From JAPOUP01 sp026708635 (GTDB lineage Bacteria > Pseudomonadota > Alphaproteobacteria > Rhodobacterales > Rhodobacteraceae): a stretch of DNA of 64,000 nt. A program made the position numbers and the translations under genes. Position 1 is the stretch's first letter, and every line of letters begins with the position of its first letter. Positions 36,217 to 44,597 of the stretch are shown one piece after another. The notes under the pieces were generated by a model that did no database searches, was not told the DNA's origin, and was given only the letters and a program-made list of their open reading frames with translations. The DNA lies in the NCBI GenBank assembly GCA_965200115.1, contig OZ241336.1:868001-932000 (forward strand), written 5' to 3'.

Positions 36217-36644
36217 CTGTCATTCCATTCGGCGGCTACCAGCGTTCGCATCGCTTTCTCGCTGTCGCCCAGCTCGTAGCCGTGATATTCATTGGTTCCT
36301 CTATTGAGTTTGGCTTCGTAGACCCTGCTTTCTCTCTCCTAATAAACGGCCCAGATGAATTTGGGGTAGTCTCCAATTCTGTAGGTACTGATCATGGCCC
36401 GGTCAATTCCCTTACGAAAAAGCGCTTGAGCCTGAGCCTTTAGAACAGGGCCCGCGCCATCGCAAAGAGATTTCGTAGGCCGTGGGCTGGTTGGCGGAGT
36501 GAAACCGAAATCCGCTGGACTTTTCTTGTGGTGCGGACTGCCAACGTAGCGCACACTTTCTCTGAGCCATGCAATGCGGTCCTTGTCGACACATTGTACG
36601 GATTCAATTCTGCGCTTTGGATTGTTTCCCTTTCGTCTTGGCAC
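36201..36644 (-). pseudogene. Conserved small hypothetical gene interrupted by an amber stop
   Basis: From a GTG at 36644 the frame reads MPRRKGNNPKRR..., then VQCVDKDRIAWLRE, FTPPTSPRPTKSLCDGAGP and YPKFIWAV, a pattern I recognise from uncharacterised proteobacterial proteins. A TAG at 36341-36339 stops it after 101 residues. The same frame continues without other stops through VYEAKLN and EYHGYEL, the expected family C-terminus, to a TGA at 36203-36201. The restored tail would overlap the next gene's start by 16 bases, the kind of coupling expected of an intact operon. It is therefore a single-mutation pseudogene or a readthrough gene. Confidence 0.65.
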
Positions 36645-36780
36645 AACTTATCCAGTTTTGGGCATGGTAAACCTGAAAGAAAAGCTCCAAGGGATCGGCC
36701 TTGCTCATGATCACCAATCCTACACCGAGGATGTAAGCGAGGCGTACTGCCGTGGAGCGAATGGCGAGAATATAGTTCAT
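36604..36780 (-). CDS. Possible 58-residue membrane peptide
   Basis: An ATG at 36780 opens a 58-residue frame with one hydrophobic stretch (residues ~10-25, LAYILGVGLVIM) and a basic tail. It overlaps the start of the amber-interrupted gene. A GAGCGG precedes the start. There is no homology I recognise, so this may be spurious. Confidence 0.2.
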   Translation of the reverse strand: MNYILAIRSTAVRLAYILGVGLVIMSKADPLELFFQVYHAQNWISCAKTKGKQSKAQN

Positions 36781-36942
36781 AATCCGCTCAATATAAAGCC
36801 TGTTTCCGATCCGGCTTGAACCCTGTACGGTCTTTCCGTTGGATGCACACCACAAACGTCCGTCACGCCATTCCAGCACTTTCCACCCTCACCGCCGCCA
36901 CGCGGGACAGCAGCCCACCAGGCTTGCCAAGGTCAGGCCGCC

Positions 36943-37995
36943 ATGCCAACCTTCGATACCGTATCCGCAGACCCGGAACAGTCCATGGACATCAAGTCGT
37001 TCGACCCAGGGAATCAGACCCAAGCCGGGCCAGGGCAACCTCTCGATGCCGTCGCGACCCGCAATCCGGGGCTCGAACTCGATCTCGACTGGATACGGTC
37101 GGTTCAGGCCAACACATCAGCGATAGAGCGCCGAGCCGCATCATTGCCCCGTCGGCGTACCCTGAAAAAGGAATTCCAGGCTGCGTGGCTCCTGAACGCG
37201 GTCACCTGCATCGATCTGACAACGCTGGCGGGAGATGACACGCCGGGCCGGGTAAGGCGCCTCTGCGCAAAGGCCATCCAGCCCGTCCGCCCGGACATCC
37301 TCGAAGCGCTTGCCATGCCGTCAATTTCCGTTGGAGCGGTCTGCGTCTACCACGATATGATACACGCCGCCGTGGATGCGCTACAGGGATCCGGAGTGGG
37401 AGTCGCGGCCGTCTCCGCCGGTTTTCCGGCCGGTCTCTCGCCACGTGGTACCCGAATCAGGGAAATCCATGAAAGCGTGGCCGCCGGCGCGCGGGAAATC
37501 GATGTCGTAATCTCCCGACGCCATGTGCTCACGAGGAACTGGCGGGCACTCCATGACGAAGTCCGGGCGTTTCGGGAAGCCTGCGGTGACGCGCACTTAA
37601 AGGTCATCCTTGGGACCGGAGAACTCGGAAGCCTGCGGAACGTCGCCAGAGCGAGCCTCGTCGCCATGATGGGCGGTGCGGACTTCATCAAGACCTCAAC
37701 GGGAAAGGAATCCGTGAACGCGACACTCCCGGTCTCACTCGTGATGGTCCGGGCGCTCAGGAGCTATCTTGACCGAACGGGACACAAGGTCGGCTTCAAG
37801 CCCGCTGGCGGCATTTCAAAGGCAAAGGACGCGCTGGTCTATATGACCCTGATGAAGGAAGAGCTCGACAACCGTTGGCTTTCGCCGGTTCTATTCCGCT
37901 TCGGGGCCTCATCCCTGCTCGGTGATATCGAGCGCCAGCTTGAGCACCACGTTACCGGTCACTACTCGGCCGATTGGCGCCATCCCGCCGGATAG
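36943..37995 (+). CDS. deoC: Deoxyribose-phosphate aldolase
   Basis: DeoC splits deoxyribose 5-phosphate to glyceraldehyde 3-phosphate and acetaldehyde. The 350-residue protein has an N-terminal extension and the aldolase core: LKVILGTGEL with the proton-relay lysine, ADFIKTSTGKE with the Schiff-base lysine near residue 249, and VGFKPAGGI. It is larger than the E. coli type and resembles the long form seen in Rhodobacterales. A start at 36985 is also possible. The aldehyde dehydrogenase that follows 47 bases later could oxidise the acetaldehyde. Confidence 0.94.
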   Translation: MPTFDTVSADPEQSMDIKSFDPGNQTQAGPGQPLDAVATRNPGLELDLDWIRSVQANTSAIERRAASLPRRRTLKKEFQAAWLLNAVTCIDLTTLAGDDTPGRVRRLCAKAIQPVRPDILEALAMPSISVGAVCVYHDMIHAAVDALQGSGVGVAAVSAGFPAGLSPRGTRIREIHESVAAGAREIDVVISRRHVLTRNWRALHDEVRAFREACGDAHLKVILGTGELGSLRNVARASLVAMMGGADFIKTSTGKESVNATLPVSLVMVRALRSYLDRTGHKVGFKPAGGISKAKDALVYMTLMKEELDNRWLSPVLFRFGASSLLGDIERQLEHHVTGHYSADWRHPAG

Positions 37996-38042
37996 CGCGA
38001 ACCAGCCGGCGTTGAGTTTCACCCGATGACCAGGACAAAGCC

Positions 38043-40394
38043 ATGAATGTCCCACAACTGCTTGCACGAATGGATTACGGTCCCGCGCCCGAAAGCGCCG
38101 CCGAAGCCGAGAAATGGCTGGATGACAGGGAACGCCGGTTCGGGCATTTCATCAACGGGGTCATGACGGCGCCCGGCGAAGGTTTCGAGACACGTAACCC
38201 GGCGACCGCGGCGAAGCTCGCGACACTGACCGTAGCGACGGCCGGGCAGGTCGACGCGGCGGTCCGGGCCGCGCGAGCCGCGCAGCCGAAATGGGCGGCG
38301 CTGTCAGGACATGACCGCGCGCGATACCTTTACGCCCTTACGCGGCTGGTCCAGAAACATTCGCGGCTTCTCGCGGTCCTGGAGACTCTGGACAACGGCA
38401 AGCCGATCCGTGAAAGCCGCGATATCGACATCCCTTTGGTCGCCCGCCATTTCCAGTTTCACGCGGGCATGGCCCAGCTTCAGGAACGGGAACTGCCGGA
38501 GCGGGAACCGTTCGGAGTCTGCGGCCAGATCATTCCCTGGAACTTTCCGCTGTTGATGCTTGCCTGGAAAATCGCCCCCGCGATCGCGATGGGCAACACG
38601 GTAGTCCTCAAACCCGCCGAGTACACCTCCCTGTCCGCCCTGCTGTTCGCCGATCTGTGTCAGCAGGCGGGGATCCCCAAGGGTGTCGTTAACATAGTCA
38701 CCGGAGACGGCCCGGTCGGCGACATGATTGTCCGCCACCCAGACATCGACAAGATCGCGTTCACCGGCTCGACGGAGGTCGGCCGGCGGATTCGCGAGGC
38801 AACCGCGGGCAGCGGAAAGGGACTGACGCTCGAGCTCGGCGGCAAGTCCCCATACATCGTATTTGACGACGCCGATATCGACAGCGCCGTCGAAGGGTTG
38901 GTGGACGCCATCTGGTTCAACCAGGGGCAGGTCTGCTGCGCCGGCTCACGGCTTTTACTGCAGGAGAGCATTTCGGAACGTTTTCACCAAAAGCTGAAAC
39001 GTCGTATGGCCAAACTGCGTGTAGGCAACCCGTTGGACAAATGCGTCGATATCGGCGCGATGGTGGACCCCGCGCAGCTACGGCACGTCCGCGACCTGCT
39101 GGAGAGCGGCGGTGGCGAAGTCTTCCAGCCAGCGATATCCCTTCCTGACGGTGGCTGTTACTTCCCGCCCACGCTGGTCACCGGACTGAGCCAGTCGGAT
39201 CGGCTGATGCAGGAGGAGATATTCGGTCCGGTCCTCGTCTCGACAACCTTCCGTACCCCTGACGAAGCGGTGCGTCTCGCCAACAACACCCGTTACGGTC
39301 TCGCGGCGAGCGTATGGTCGGAGAACGCGAATCTAGCGCTCGATGTAGCGCCAAGGATCGCCGCCGGCGTTGTCTGGATCAACGCCGGTAATCTCTTCGA
39401 CGCGGCCGCGGCATTCGGTGGAGTGCGCGAGAGCGGGTTCGGGCGTGAGGGTGGTTGGGAAGGCCTGTCCGCATATACCAGACCGAAGCGGCGAACGAAG
39501 CCGCTGAAACGACTCGGACCTTACGGTAAAGGCGGGTCCGTCCCGTCCGATCGAATTGACCGCACGGCGAAACTGTATATCTGCGGCAGGCAGACGAGAC
39601 CTGACAGCGGGTACTCCTCAGCCGTTCATTCCCCGAGAGGCAGACTCATCGGCCATGTCGGCGCGGCCAACCGCAAGGATATCCGCAATGCCGTTGAGGC
39701 GGCCGGGAAGGCATCCGCCTGGTCGAGGTCGACCGGGCATTCCAGGGCGCAGATACTGTTTTTCGTGGCGGAGAACCTCTCGGCACGGGCGGAGGAGTTC
39801 ACGAACCGGATCCGCGGACTCACCGGCGTGTCGGAATACACCGCCCGAGCGGAGGTCGACACCGCCGTGGCACGGCTGTTCACATATGCCGCATGGTCCG
39901 ACAAGTTCGACGGGGCCGCGCGAGGCGTTCCACTCCGGGGCGTCGTTCTATCGATGCGGGAGCCGGTCGGGATCATCGGCGCGCTCTGCCCGGATGAAAT
40001 GCCCCTCCTCGGAACGGTCAGTGTCATGGCCCCCGCCATATCCATGGGAAACCGCTGCGTGCTCGTCGCATCGGAACCGTTTCCACTGGTCGCGACCGAT
40101 TTCTACCAGGTTCTGGAGACATCGGACATTCCGGACGGTGTCGTCAACATTCTGACCGGAAGCCACTCCGAACTCGCCCCGCATCTCGCGGGACACGCGG
40201 GAGTCGACGCGGTCTGGAGTTTTTCGTCAACGGAACTCTCGGCCATCGTCGAAAGGGAGGCGGCGAGCAATCTCAAACGGACATGGGTAAACGACGGGCG
40301 GTCGCGGGACTGGGCGGGAGCGGACGGCGAGGGCCAGGAGTTTCTTTCCGCCGCAACGGACACCAAGTCGGTCTGGATACCTTACGGCGAATGA
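38043..40394 (+). CDS. Tandem aldehyde dehydrogenase (783 aa)
   Basis: The protein holds two ALDH domains in tandem. The first (residues ~30-490) is complete: PWNFPLLMLAWKIAPA, FTGSTEVG, the general-base Glu in TLELGGKSPY and the catalytic Cys in NQGQVCCAGS. The second (residues ~510-783) is shortened and has no catalytic cysteine or GQxC motif, ending in WIPYGE, so it is probably structural. The deoC-ALDH pair suggests deoxyribonucleoside catabolism with acetaldehyde oxidised to acetate. Such double ALDH proteins beside deoC are known from Rhodobacterales. Confidence 0.9.
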   Translation: MNVPQLLARMDYGPAPESAAEAEKWLDDRERRFGHFINGVMTAPGEGFETRNPATAAKLATLTVATAGQVDAAVRAARAAQPKWAALSGHDRARYLYALTRLVQKHSRLLAVLETLDNGKPIRESRDIDIPLVARHFQFHAGMAQLQERELPEREPFGVCGQIIPWNFPLLMLAWKIAPAIAMGNTVVLKPAEYTSLSALLFADLCQQAGIPKGVVNIVTGDGPVGDMIVRHPDIDKIAFTGSTEVGRRIREATAGSGKGLTLELGGKSPYIVFDDADIDSAVEGLVDAIWFNQGQVCCAGSRLLLQESISERFHQKLKRRMAKLRVGNPLDKCVDIGAMVDPAQLRHVRDLLESGGGEVFQPAISLPDGGCYFPPTLVTGLSQSDRLMQEEIFGPVLVSTTFRTPDEAVRLANNTRYGLAASVWSENANLALDVAPRIAAGVVWINAGNLFDAAAAFGGVRESGFGREGGWEGLSAYTRPKRRTKPLKRLGPYGKGGSVPSDRIDRTAKLYICGRQTRPDSGYSSAVHSPRGRLIGHVGAANRKDIRNAVEAAGKASAWSRSTGHSRAQILFFVAENLSARAEEFTNRIRGLTGVSEYTARAEVDTAVARLFTYAAWSDKFDGAARGVPLRGVVLSMREPVGIIGALCPDEMPLLGTVSVMAPAISMGNRCVLVASEPFPLVATDFYQVLETSDIPDGVVNILTGSHSELAPHLAGHAGVDAVWSFSSTELSAIVEREAASNLKRTWVNDGRSRDWAGADGEGQEFLSAATDTKSVWIPYGE

Positions 40395-40502
40395 CGTACC
40401 GCGGACGCTTGCGGCGGGGCGCACCGCAAGACTCCCGCGCCTTGAACGACAGGACGGACTCCCCCGGAGTTGAGAGGTCCCCGGCAACCACCCACGCCGC
40501 GC

Positions 40503-41492
40503 TCACTTTGCGGGAATCCGGCGCAGAAGCTCCTCAGCGGCATTTGCCGGAAACAGCTTGCCTTCGGCGACAAGATCCCCCAGGTCGGCCATGCGCTGGC
40601 GAACCGCACGGTCAGCGGTGATCCGCTCCACCAAACCGCGGTGAATCTCGCTCTCGAACCACCGCCGCGCCTGGGCGGCGCGACACCGGCGCCGGTGACC
40701 GTGTCGGCGTCGCCATTCGTCAAGCGCGCGAATCTGGGACCAGACTTCCGGCAGGCCCTCTCCATTGAGCGCCGATACGGTCATGGCCTTCGGGAATCCT
40801 TCAGGATCCTGCTGGCGCGGACGCAGATGGCGCAGGGCCTGTGCGTACTCCGCGCACGTTCCCATGGCGGAGCGTTTGAGGTTTCCGTCCGCCTTGTTGA
40901 TCAGAATGAGGTCAGCGATTTCCATGATGCCACGCTTGATTCCCTGAAGTTCGTCGCCGGCGGCGGGAGCGATGAGCAGGACAAAGAGATCGGACATCTC
41001 CGCCACGAGTGTTTCGGACTGGCCGACGCCAACCGTCTCGACCAGAACCGCATCGAAGCCGGCGGCTTCGCAGAGAGCCGTCGCCTCATAGGTGCGCCGC
41101 GCCACTCCGCCCAGCCGGGTCTGACTGGGTGAAGGGCGAATGAAAGCTTTCGGGTGACGGCTCAAACGCTCCATCCGGGTCTTGTCTCCGAGAATCGAAC
41201 CGCCCGAGCGCGCTGAACTGGGATCCACCGCCAGCACCGCCACGCGGAGCCCCTCTTCGGCAAGCATAATCCCGAGCGCTTCCACAAAGGTCGATTTGCC
41301 GACTCCCGGCGCCCCGGAGAGCCCTATGCGCATGGCTTCCCGCCTCGGTGGGGCCAGCTGTTCCAGCAGTGACAGCGCCATCTCCCTGTGGTCGGTCCGG
41401 CCGCTCTCCACCAGCGTTATGGCCTGCGCCAAAGCGCGCCTCTCCCCAGACAGGACACGCCGGGCGAGGTCCGGACCATATGACTCGACCAT
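40503..41492 (-). CDS. meaB: Methylmalonyl-CoA mutase-associated GTPase MeaB
   Basis: MeaB is a G3E-family GTPase chaperone that protects and reloads cobalamin-dependent methylmalonyl-CoA mutase. The 329-residue protein has the P-loop GAPGVGKSTFVEAL near residues 60-73, DPSSARSGGSILGDKTRM, the switch region VETVGVGQSE near residue 157 and NKAD near residue 200. The mutase gene is not in this window. It is convergent with the aldehyde dehydrogenase gene. Confidence 0.95.
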   Translation of the reverse strand: MVESYGPDLARRVLSGERRALAQAITLVESGRTDHREMALSLLEQLAPPRREAMRIGLSGAPGVGKSTFVEALGIMLAEEGLRVAVLAVDPSSARSGGSILGDKTRMERLSRHPKAFIRPSPSQTRLGGVARRTYEATALCEAAGFDAVLVETVGVGQSETLVAEMSDLFVLLIAPAAGDELQGIKRGIMEIADLILINKADGNLKRSAMGTCAEYAQALRHLRPRQQDPEGFPKAMTVSALNGEGLPEVWSQIRALDEWRRRHGHRRRCRAAQARRWFESEIHRGLVERITADRAVRQRMADLGDLVAEGKLFPANAAEELLRRIPAK

Positions 41493-41898
41493 GTCTCAAA
41501 ATCCCATCACGCCGACACCGCCGACAGAACCGCGGACCGCCGCTCCGTCGGGCATGGGCGATCCTGCAACCGTCCCGCCAGAATGGCCAGAGGCAGTTTC
41601 AACCAACAGCCGGGGCCGTGAACCGGGCAGGCGTCAAGCCTTGCCCCGCGCCACGCCTCCGTGGCAACGTAGTCCCTGCCGCTGAGTGGGGACGGATAAC
41701 GGATCCACACTCGTCGCCTCGACTGCTTGGGAATGTCCTGACTGCCTGGAAAGGGAATCAGGCCGCCGGCGTCAGGCGGCCGAACGTCCCGCATTGATCC
41801 GGCCACGCCCGGAAACGCGGACAGGACAATCCGGCACAAAACCGGGCGTTCGGGAGGAAACAATGCGGGATTCAACACGCGCGGGAGGGAGCGCGAAG
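41493..41898. other. Intergenic region before KAP remnant
   Basis: No intact gene is seen. A minus-strand frame at 41507-41878 contains LDACPVHGPGC, which loosely recalls a cysteine-rich protein type found near insertion sequences, but the rest does not fit and I do not annotate it. Confidence 0.3.
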
Positions 41899-42090
41899 TT
41901 ACACGCGCTCTTTATCCTCGAACGCTTCTTCCACCATCATGACGACGCTCGATTTCCCGGGTCCCCAGTCGCCGTGCACACCGACGCTCAGCGGCTCGCC
42001 GGACTTTTCGCCCACGAGCCGGACAACCGTCCGCGCGATGGCCTCGCAATAGAGCAGATCAACCGCGGTCTCATTGTCCGCGACAATCAT
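41899..42090 (-). pseudogene. Truncated KAP-family P-loop NTPase (N-terminal 63 residues)
   Basis: The frame reads MIVADNETAVDLLYCEAIAR and then LSVGVHGDWGPGKSSVVMMV, with an intact Walker A (GDWGPGKSS). This is the N-terminus of KAP-family NTPases, large membrane-associated ATPases often found in defence islands. The chain stops after DKERV, where family members continue for several hundred residues, and nothing downstream restores it. It is a stump left by deletion and lies divergently beside the AbiE remnant. Confidence 0.75.
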
Positions 42091-42136
42091 ACAGGCTCGT
42101 CCAGATTTAGTTTACGATTCATACCTTTTGCCTACT

Positions 42137-42979
42137 ATGGATACGCAACGAGGCCAAAAGCTAAACCGCCTCCAGCACCTTCTCCCAGAGGGATCGCTTG
42201 CCAACGCAGCATAGCTCGAGGCACATGGCTACTCCAGCGCCTTACGGAGCAAATACGTCGCCAACGGCTGGCTCTCACAACCGGCTCGCGGTGTCTACGT
42301 CCGCCCCGGCGGGATAAGCCGTTGGGAGTCCGTGGTGATATCGCTCCAGTCAGTTATACGGTTACCGATCACCGTCGGTGGCGCGACCGCTCAACCTGCA
42401 AGGTTTCGCACACTATCTCGCCCTGGGCGGAGAGAGAGATTCATCTTTACACAGCTCGACGCCGGGGGGCTCAAAAAGATCGATATTCCCGTATCCTTTT
42501 TAACGCACCGCGCAACGAAGCTCTTTCGCGGCGATGTGATCGCGAAGTGCGTGACAGCTCTTCCGAAGCTCTCGGCGTCCGGAAACACTGAATCAGAACG
42601 GACGCTTTCAGGGGGATTGAAGACGATCCCGTGGGGACAGCGTTTCTGGCCCATCCTCGTCTCGACGCCAGAGCGCGCGATTTTGGAGGTCATCGACGAA
42701 CTTCCGACCACCATAACCTTCGAACACGTCGACGGATTGATGGAGGGCCTGTCGACGCTTAGCCCGCGACGCCTCCAGTACCTTCTCGAACGCTGCGACA
42801 GCGTTAAGGTCAAGAAACTGTTCCTCTGGCTGGCTGATCGACATCGGCACGAGTGGCGTTCGCGTATCGACGAAAACCGCATCGACCTCGGCAGCGGCAA
42901 ACGGATGATCGTGAAGGGCGGAAGGCTCGATTCGAAGTACCGGATCACCGTACCGGAGGCTCTCGGTGGCGATCTCTGA
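42137..42979 (+). pseudogene. abiEi: AbiEi-type antitoxin gene, decayed (amber stop plus frameshifts)
   Basis: AbiEi is the antitoxin and autorepressor of type IV AbiE toxin-antitoxin systems. The reading begins MDTQRGQKLNRLQHLL with the N-terminal winged-helix region. It meets TAG at 42212-42214 where family members have Trp (ANAA-stop-LEAHGYSSALRSKY), then continues to RPGGISRWESV. Near 42376-42470 the reading passes through two other frames (LNLQGFAHYLALGGE, then REIHLYTARR) before the first frame returns with LKKIDIPVSFL and runs intact to 42979. At least one nonsense mutation and two or three small indels are therefore present. Confidence 0.8.
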
Positions 42980-43019
42980 AATCCATCGGAAGCAAGTAGC
43001 GCTACTGTTAGCAGCTTGA
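42966..43019 (+). pseudogene. abiEii: AbiEii-type toxin remnant (first 17 codons)
   Basis: A GTG at 42966, overlapping the end of the antitoxin gene by 14 bases as is normal for abiE operons, opens the frame VAISEIHRKQVALLLAA, typical of the first residues of the AbiEii nucleotidyltransferase toxin. It stops at 43019 and no further toxin sequence is found downstream. The toxin has been lost by deletion, which fits the decay of its antitoxin. Confidence 0.6.
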
Positions 43020-43052
43020 GACTATCCGCGCCGCGCGGGACTGGACGGACCG

Positions 43053-43247
43053 TCAGGAAAACGGGCGTTTTTCCGGCGCGTCGGCACGGCATGCCACGGC
43101 CAGCAGCATTCGTGTTTCGCGCTTGGCCAGATCCACCTGCATGCCGGCGAGTCGGGCCTCAATACGTGATTCCATCGCTTCGTTCTCCGCATGTGACGTT
43201 TTCGGTTTACCTTCCAGTCGGGCAATCCGCTCGGACAGCTGGTTACG
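43053..43247 (-). pseudogene. Coiled-coil small-protein remnant
   Basis: The open frame contains NQLSERIARLEG, then ESRIEARLAGMQVDLAKRE and TRMLLAVA, which is the coiled-coil part of the same sort of tiny coiled-coil/TM proteins seen elsewhere in the window. The membrane segment that should follow is missing and the frame starts after a TAG (43250-43248) without a clear start codon. An ATG at 43175 would give 40 residues. It is probably a decayed copy. Confidence 0.35.
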
Positions 43248-43324
43248 CTAAAGTGTAGCGACCTGGAATCATAATTCGAGCCGAGACCCGCGATGATCCC
43301 AGGCACGGGCGGGCTATATCCCAA

Positions 43325-43600
43325 CTAGCCATCGTTCTCCGATGGCGTGTCAGTGTCCGTGATGGCCGGAAAATCCGAAAAGTCCAGGAAGTCCACGCCG
43401 GGACGCGAGAGCAGCCCCCCGATGCGCGACACACGGTCCCGCAAGTCGGCGACGTCGTCGCGCACGCCAGCGTTCCCGGCTTCGATCTTCGAAAAGTTCT
43501 CGCGCATATCGCTGCGCAGTTGGCGCTGACCGGTCACGATGACCGCCGCCAGGGCAACTCCGGTCCCAATGATCACAACCATGACGCCAGCGTCTTTCAT
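43325..43600 (-). CDS. Small TM plus coiled-coil protein (91 aa)
   Basis: From the ATG at 43600 the protein has 91 residues: a membrane helix (residues ~5-22, GVMVVIIGTGVALAAVIV), a coiled coil (residues ~25-62, QRQLRSDMRENFSKIEAG and DLRDRVSRIGGLL) and an acidic tail. Proteins of this plan are common in proteobacteria, usually of unknown role. The predicted ribosome binding site is poor, and an upstream start at 43663 is possible. Confidence 0.5.
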   Translation of the reverse strand: MKDAGVMVVIIGTGVALAAVIVTGQRQLRSDMRENFSKIEAGNAGVRDDVADLRDRVSRIGGLLSRPGVDFLDFSDFPAITDTDTPSENDG

Positions 43601-43631
43601 GCCTCTAGCATAAGGGCGATATCCAGACCGG

Positions 43632-44093
43632 TCAAAGAGGGCTTGGGCGTATTCCAGGATCATCCCACGCTAGTTTTTCTTGACAGCGAACCGCCACTTG
43701 GGCCCGGAAATCCGGAAAACGAATCGCCTTTCGGGCCCGAAAGAAGCCGTTTCGGCGTCCGGACGGCCACCGCTGGCGGCAAACCGGCCAAAACCCGTAT
43801 CGGGCGCTGAACGGCTCCAGCTCCCGGACAACCTTCGCGGCCCGGCCGGCCTCGATGTCGGCCCTGACCTCCCCGAACCGCCGGTCGCGCTCCGCCCCGG
43901 CCGGCAGGATCGCCTTCACGGCGTCCGCCGCGTACTCGAGGCAGTGGAAGAGGCCGGGCACGAAGGTGACCTTTCCGCCGTCGAAGATCTCGCACGTGCC
44001 GCGGATCCCCTCCGTCTCCTCTTTCCGCATCGGGATGCCGGGCCCGTCGATGGAGAGATACCTGCGCGGTTCCAGTGGCTTGCCGTCCAGCAC
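43632..44093 (-). mobile_element. ISKra4-type transposase remnant
   Basis: The frame carries two blocks that I recognise from ISKra4-family transposases: YLSIDGPGIPMRKEETEG at its start, and further on VTFVPGLFHCLEYAADAVKA followed by GRAAKVVRELEPF. In complete transposases these blocks are separated by a long stretch that includes catalytic acidic residues; here they are almost adjacent, so an internal deletion has removed the core. The final third after PFSARY is not transposase-like. The element is inactive. Confidence 0.6.
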
Positions 44094-44282
44094 CTACTCG
44101 CGCCCGGAGCGCCCGCCCGCCGGCGTTCAGTGTCGGGCGCGCCCGACGCCAGGTCCGCTGCCGACCCATTGGACTTGCGAGATCATGTCGCCAGGCTCGG
44201 CGCCCGAACAGAGGAACGGGCCAGCAGACTATGCGGCGTTGACCTTGAACGCCCCGACAGACCCGTCCCTGATGGTGACGGC

Positions 44283-44585
44283 TTACGAACCGGCAGCGTC
44301 GTCCAGCGGGTCTGCAGGGCGCATGTCGACCTGCCAGGCGTCGACCATGCAGTCTCCCGGGCCGACGATGGCGGACATTTCCAGGGCACCGACCAACGCC
44401 TCGGCCCCGCTGGTCTCGACCGTGACGCAACCGTCTTGCCGTGCATGGTACCGCAAGGGCAGCGAGAGCCGCAGCGCCTTGTCCCGCAGGAAGGTCTCGA
44501 ATGCCTGTGTGAACGCGCCCTCGAAGACCATGCGGGCATGGACGTGGCGGTGACCGCCACGTCCGAACTCGCCGGATCCTTGCAT
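44283..44585 (-). CDS. Acylphosphatase-like protein
   Basis: This 100-residue product has the alpha/beta-sandwich pattern of acylphosphatases: a first strand (RMVFEGAFTQAFETF), a middle LSLPLRYHARQDGCVTVETSG and a helix EALVGALEMSA, ending with a DAWQVDM strand. The catalytic Arg-Asn pair is not clearly conserved, since the usual GxVQGVGFR loop reads FEGAFTQAFETF, so enzymatic activity is doubtful. It is the last gene of the eight-gene operon, 12 bases after the BMP gene. Its role there is unknown. Confidence 0.5.
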   Translation of the reverse strand: MQGSGEFGRGGHRHVHARMVFEGAFTQAFETFLRDKALRLSLPLRYHARQDGCVTVETSGAEALVGALEMSAIVGPGDCMVDAWQVDMRPADPLDDAAGS

Positions 44586-44597
44586 CGCGGCCCGCGC

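Noticed and set aside
41507..41878. A minus-strand frame with LDACPVHGPGC
   Set aside because: The cysteine-histidine motif loosely recalls a protein type found near insertion sequences, but the remainder does not fit, so I do not call a gene.
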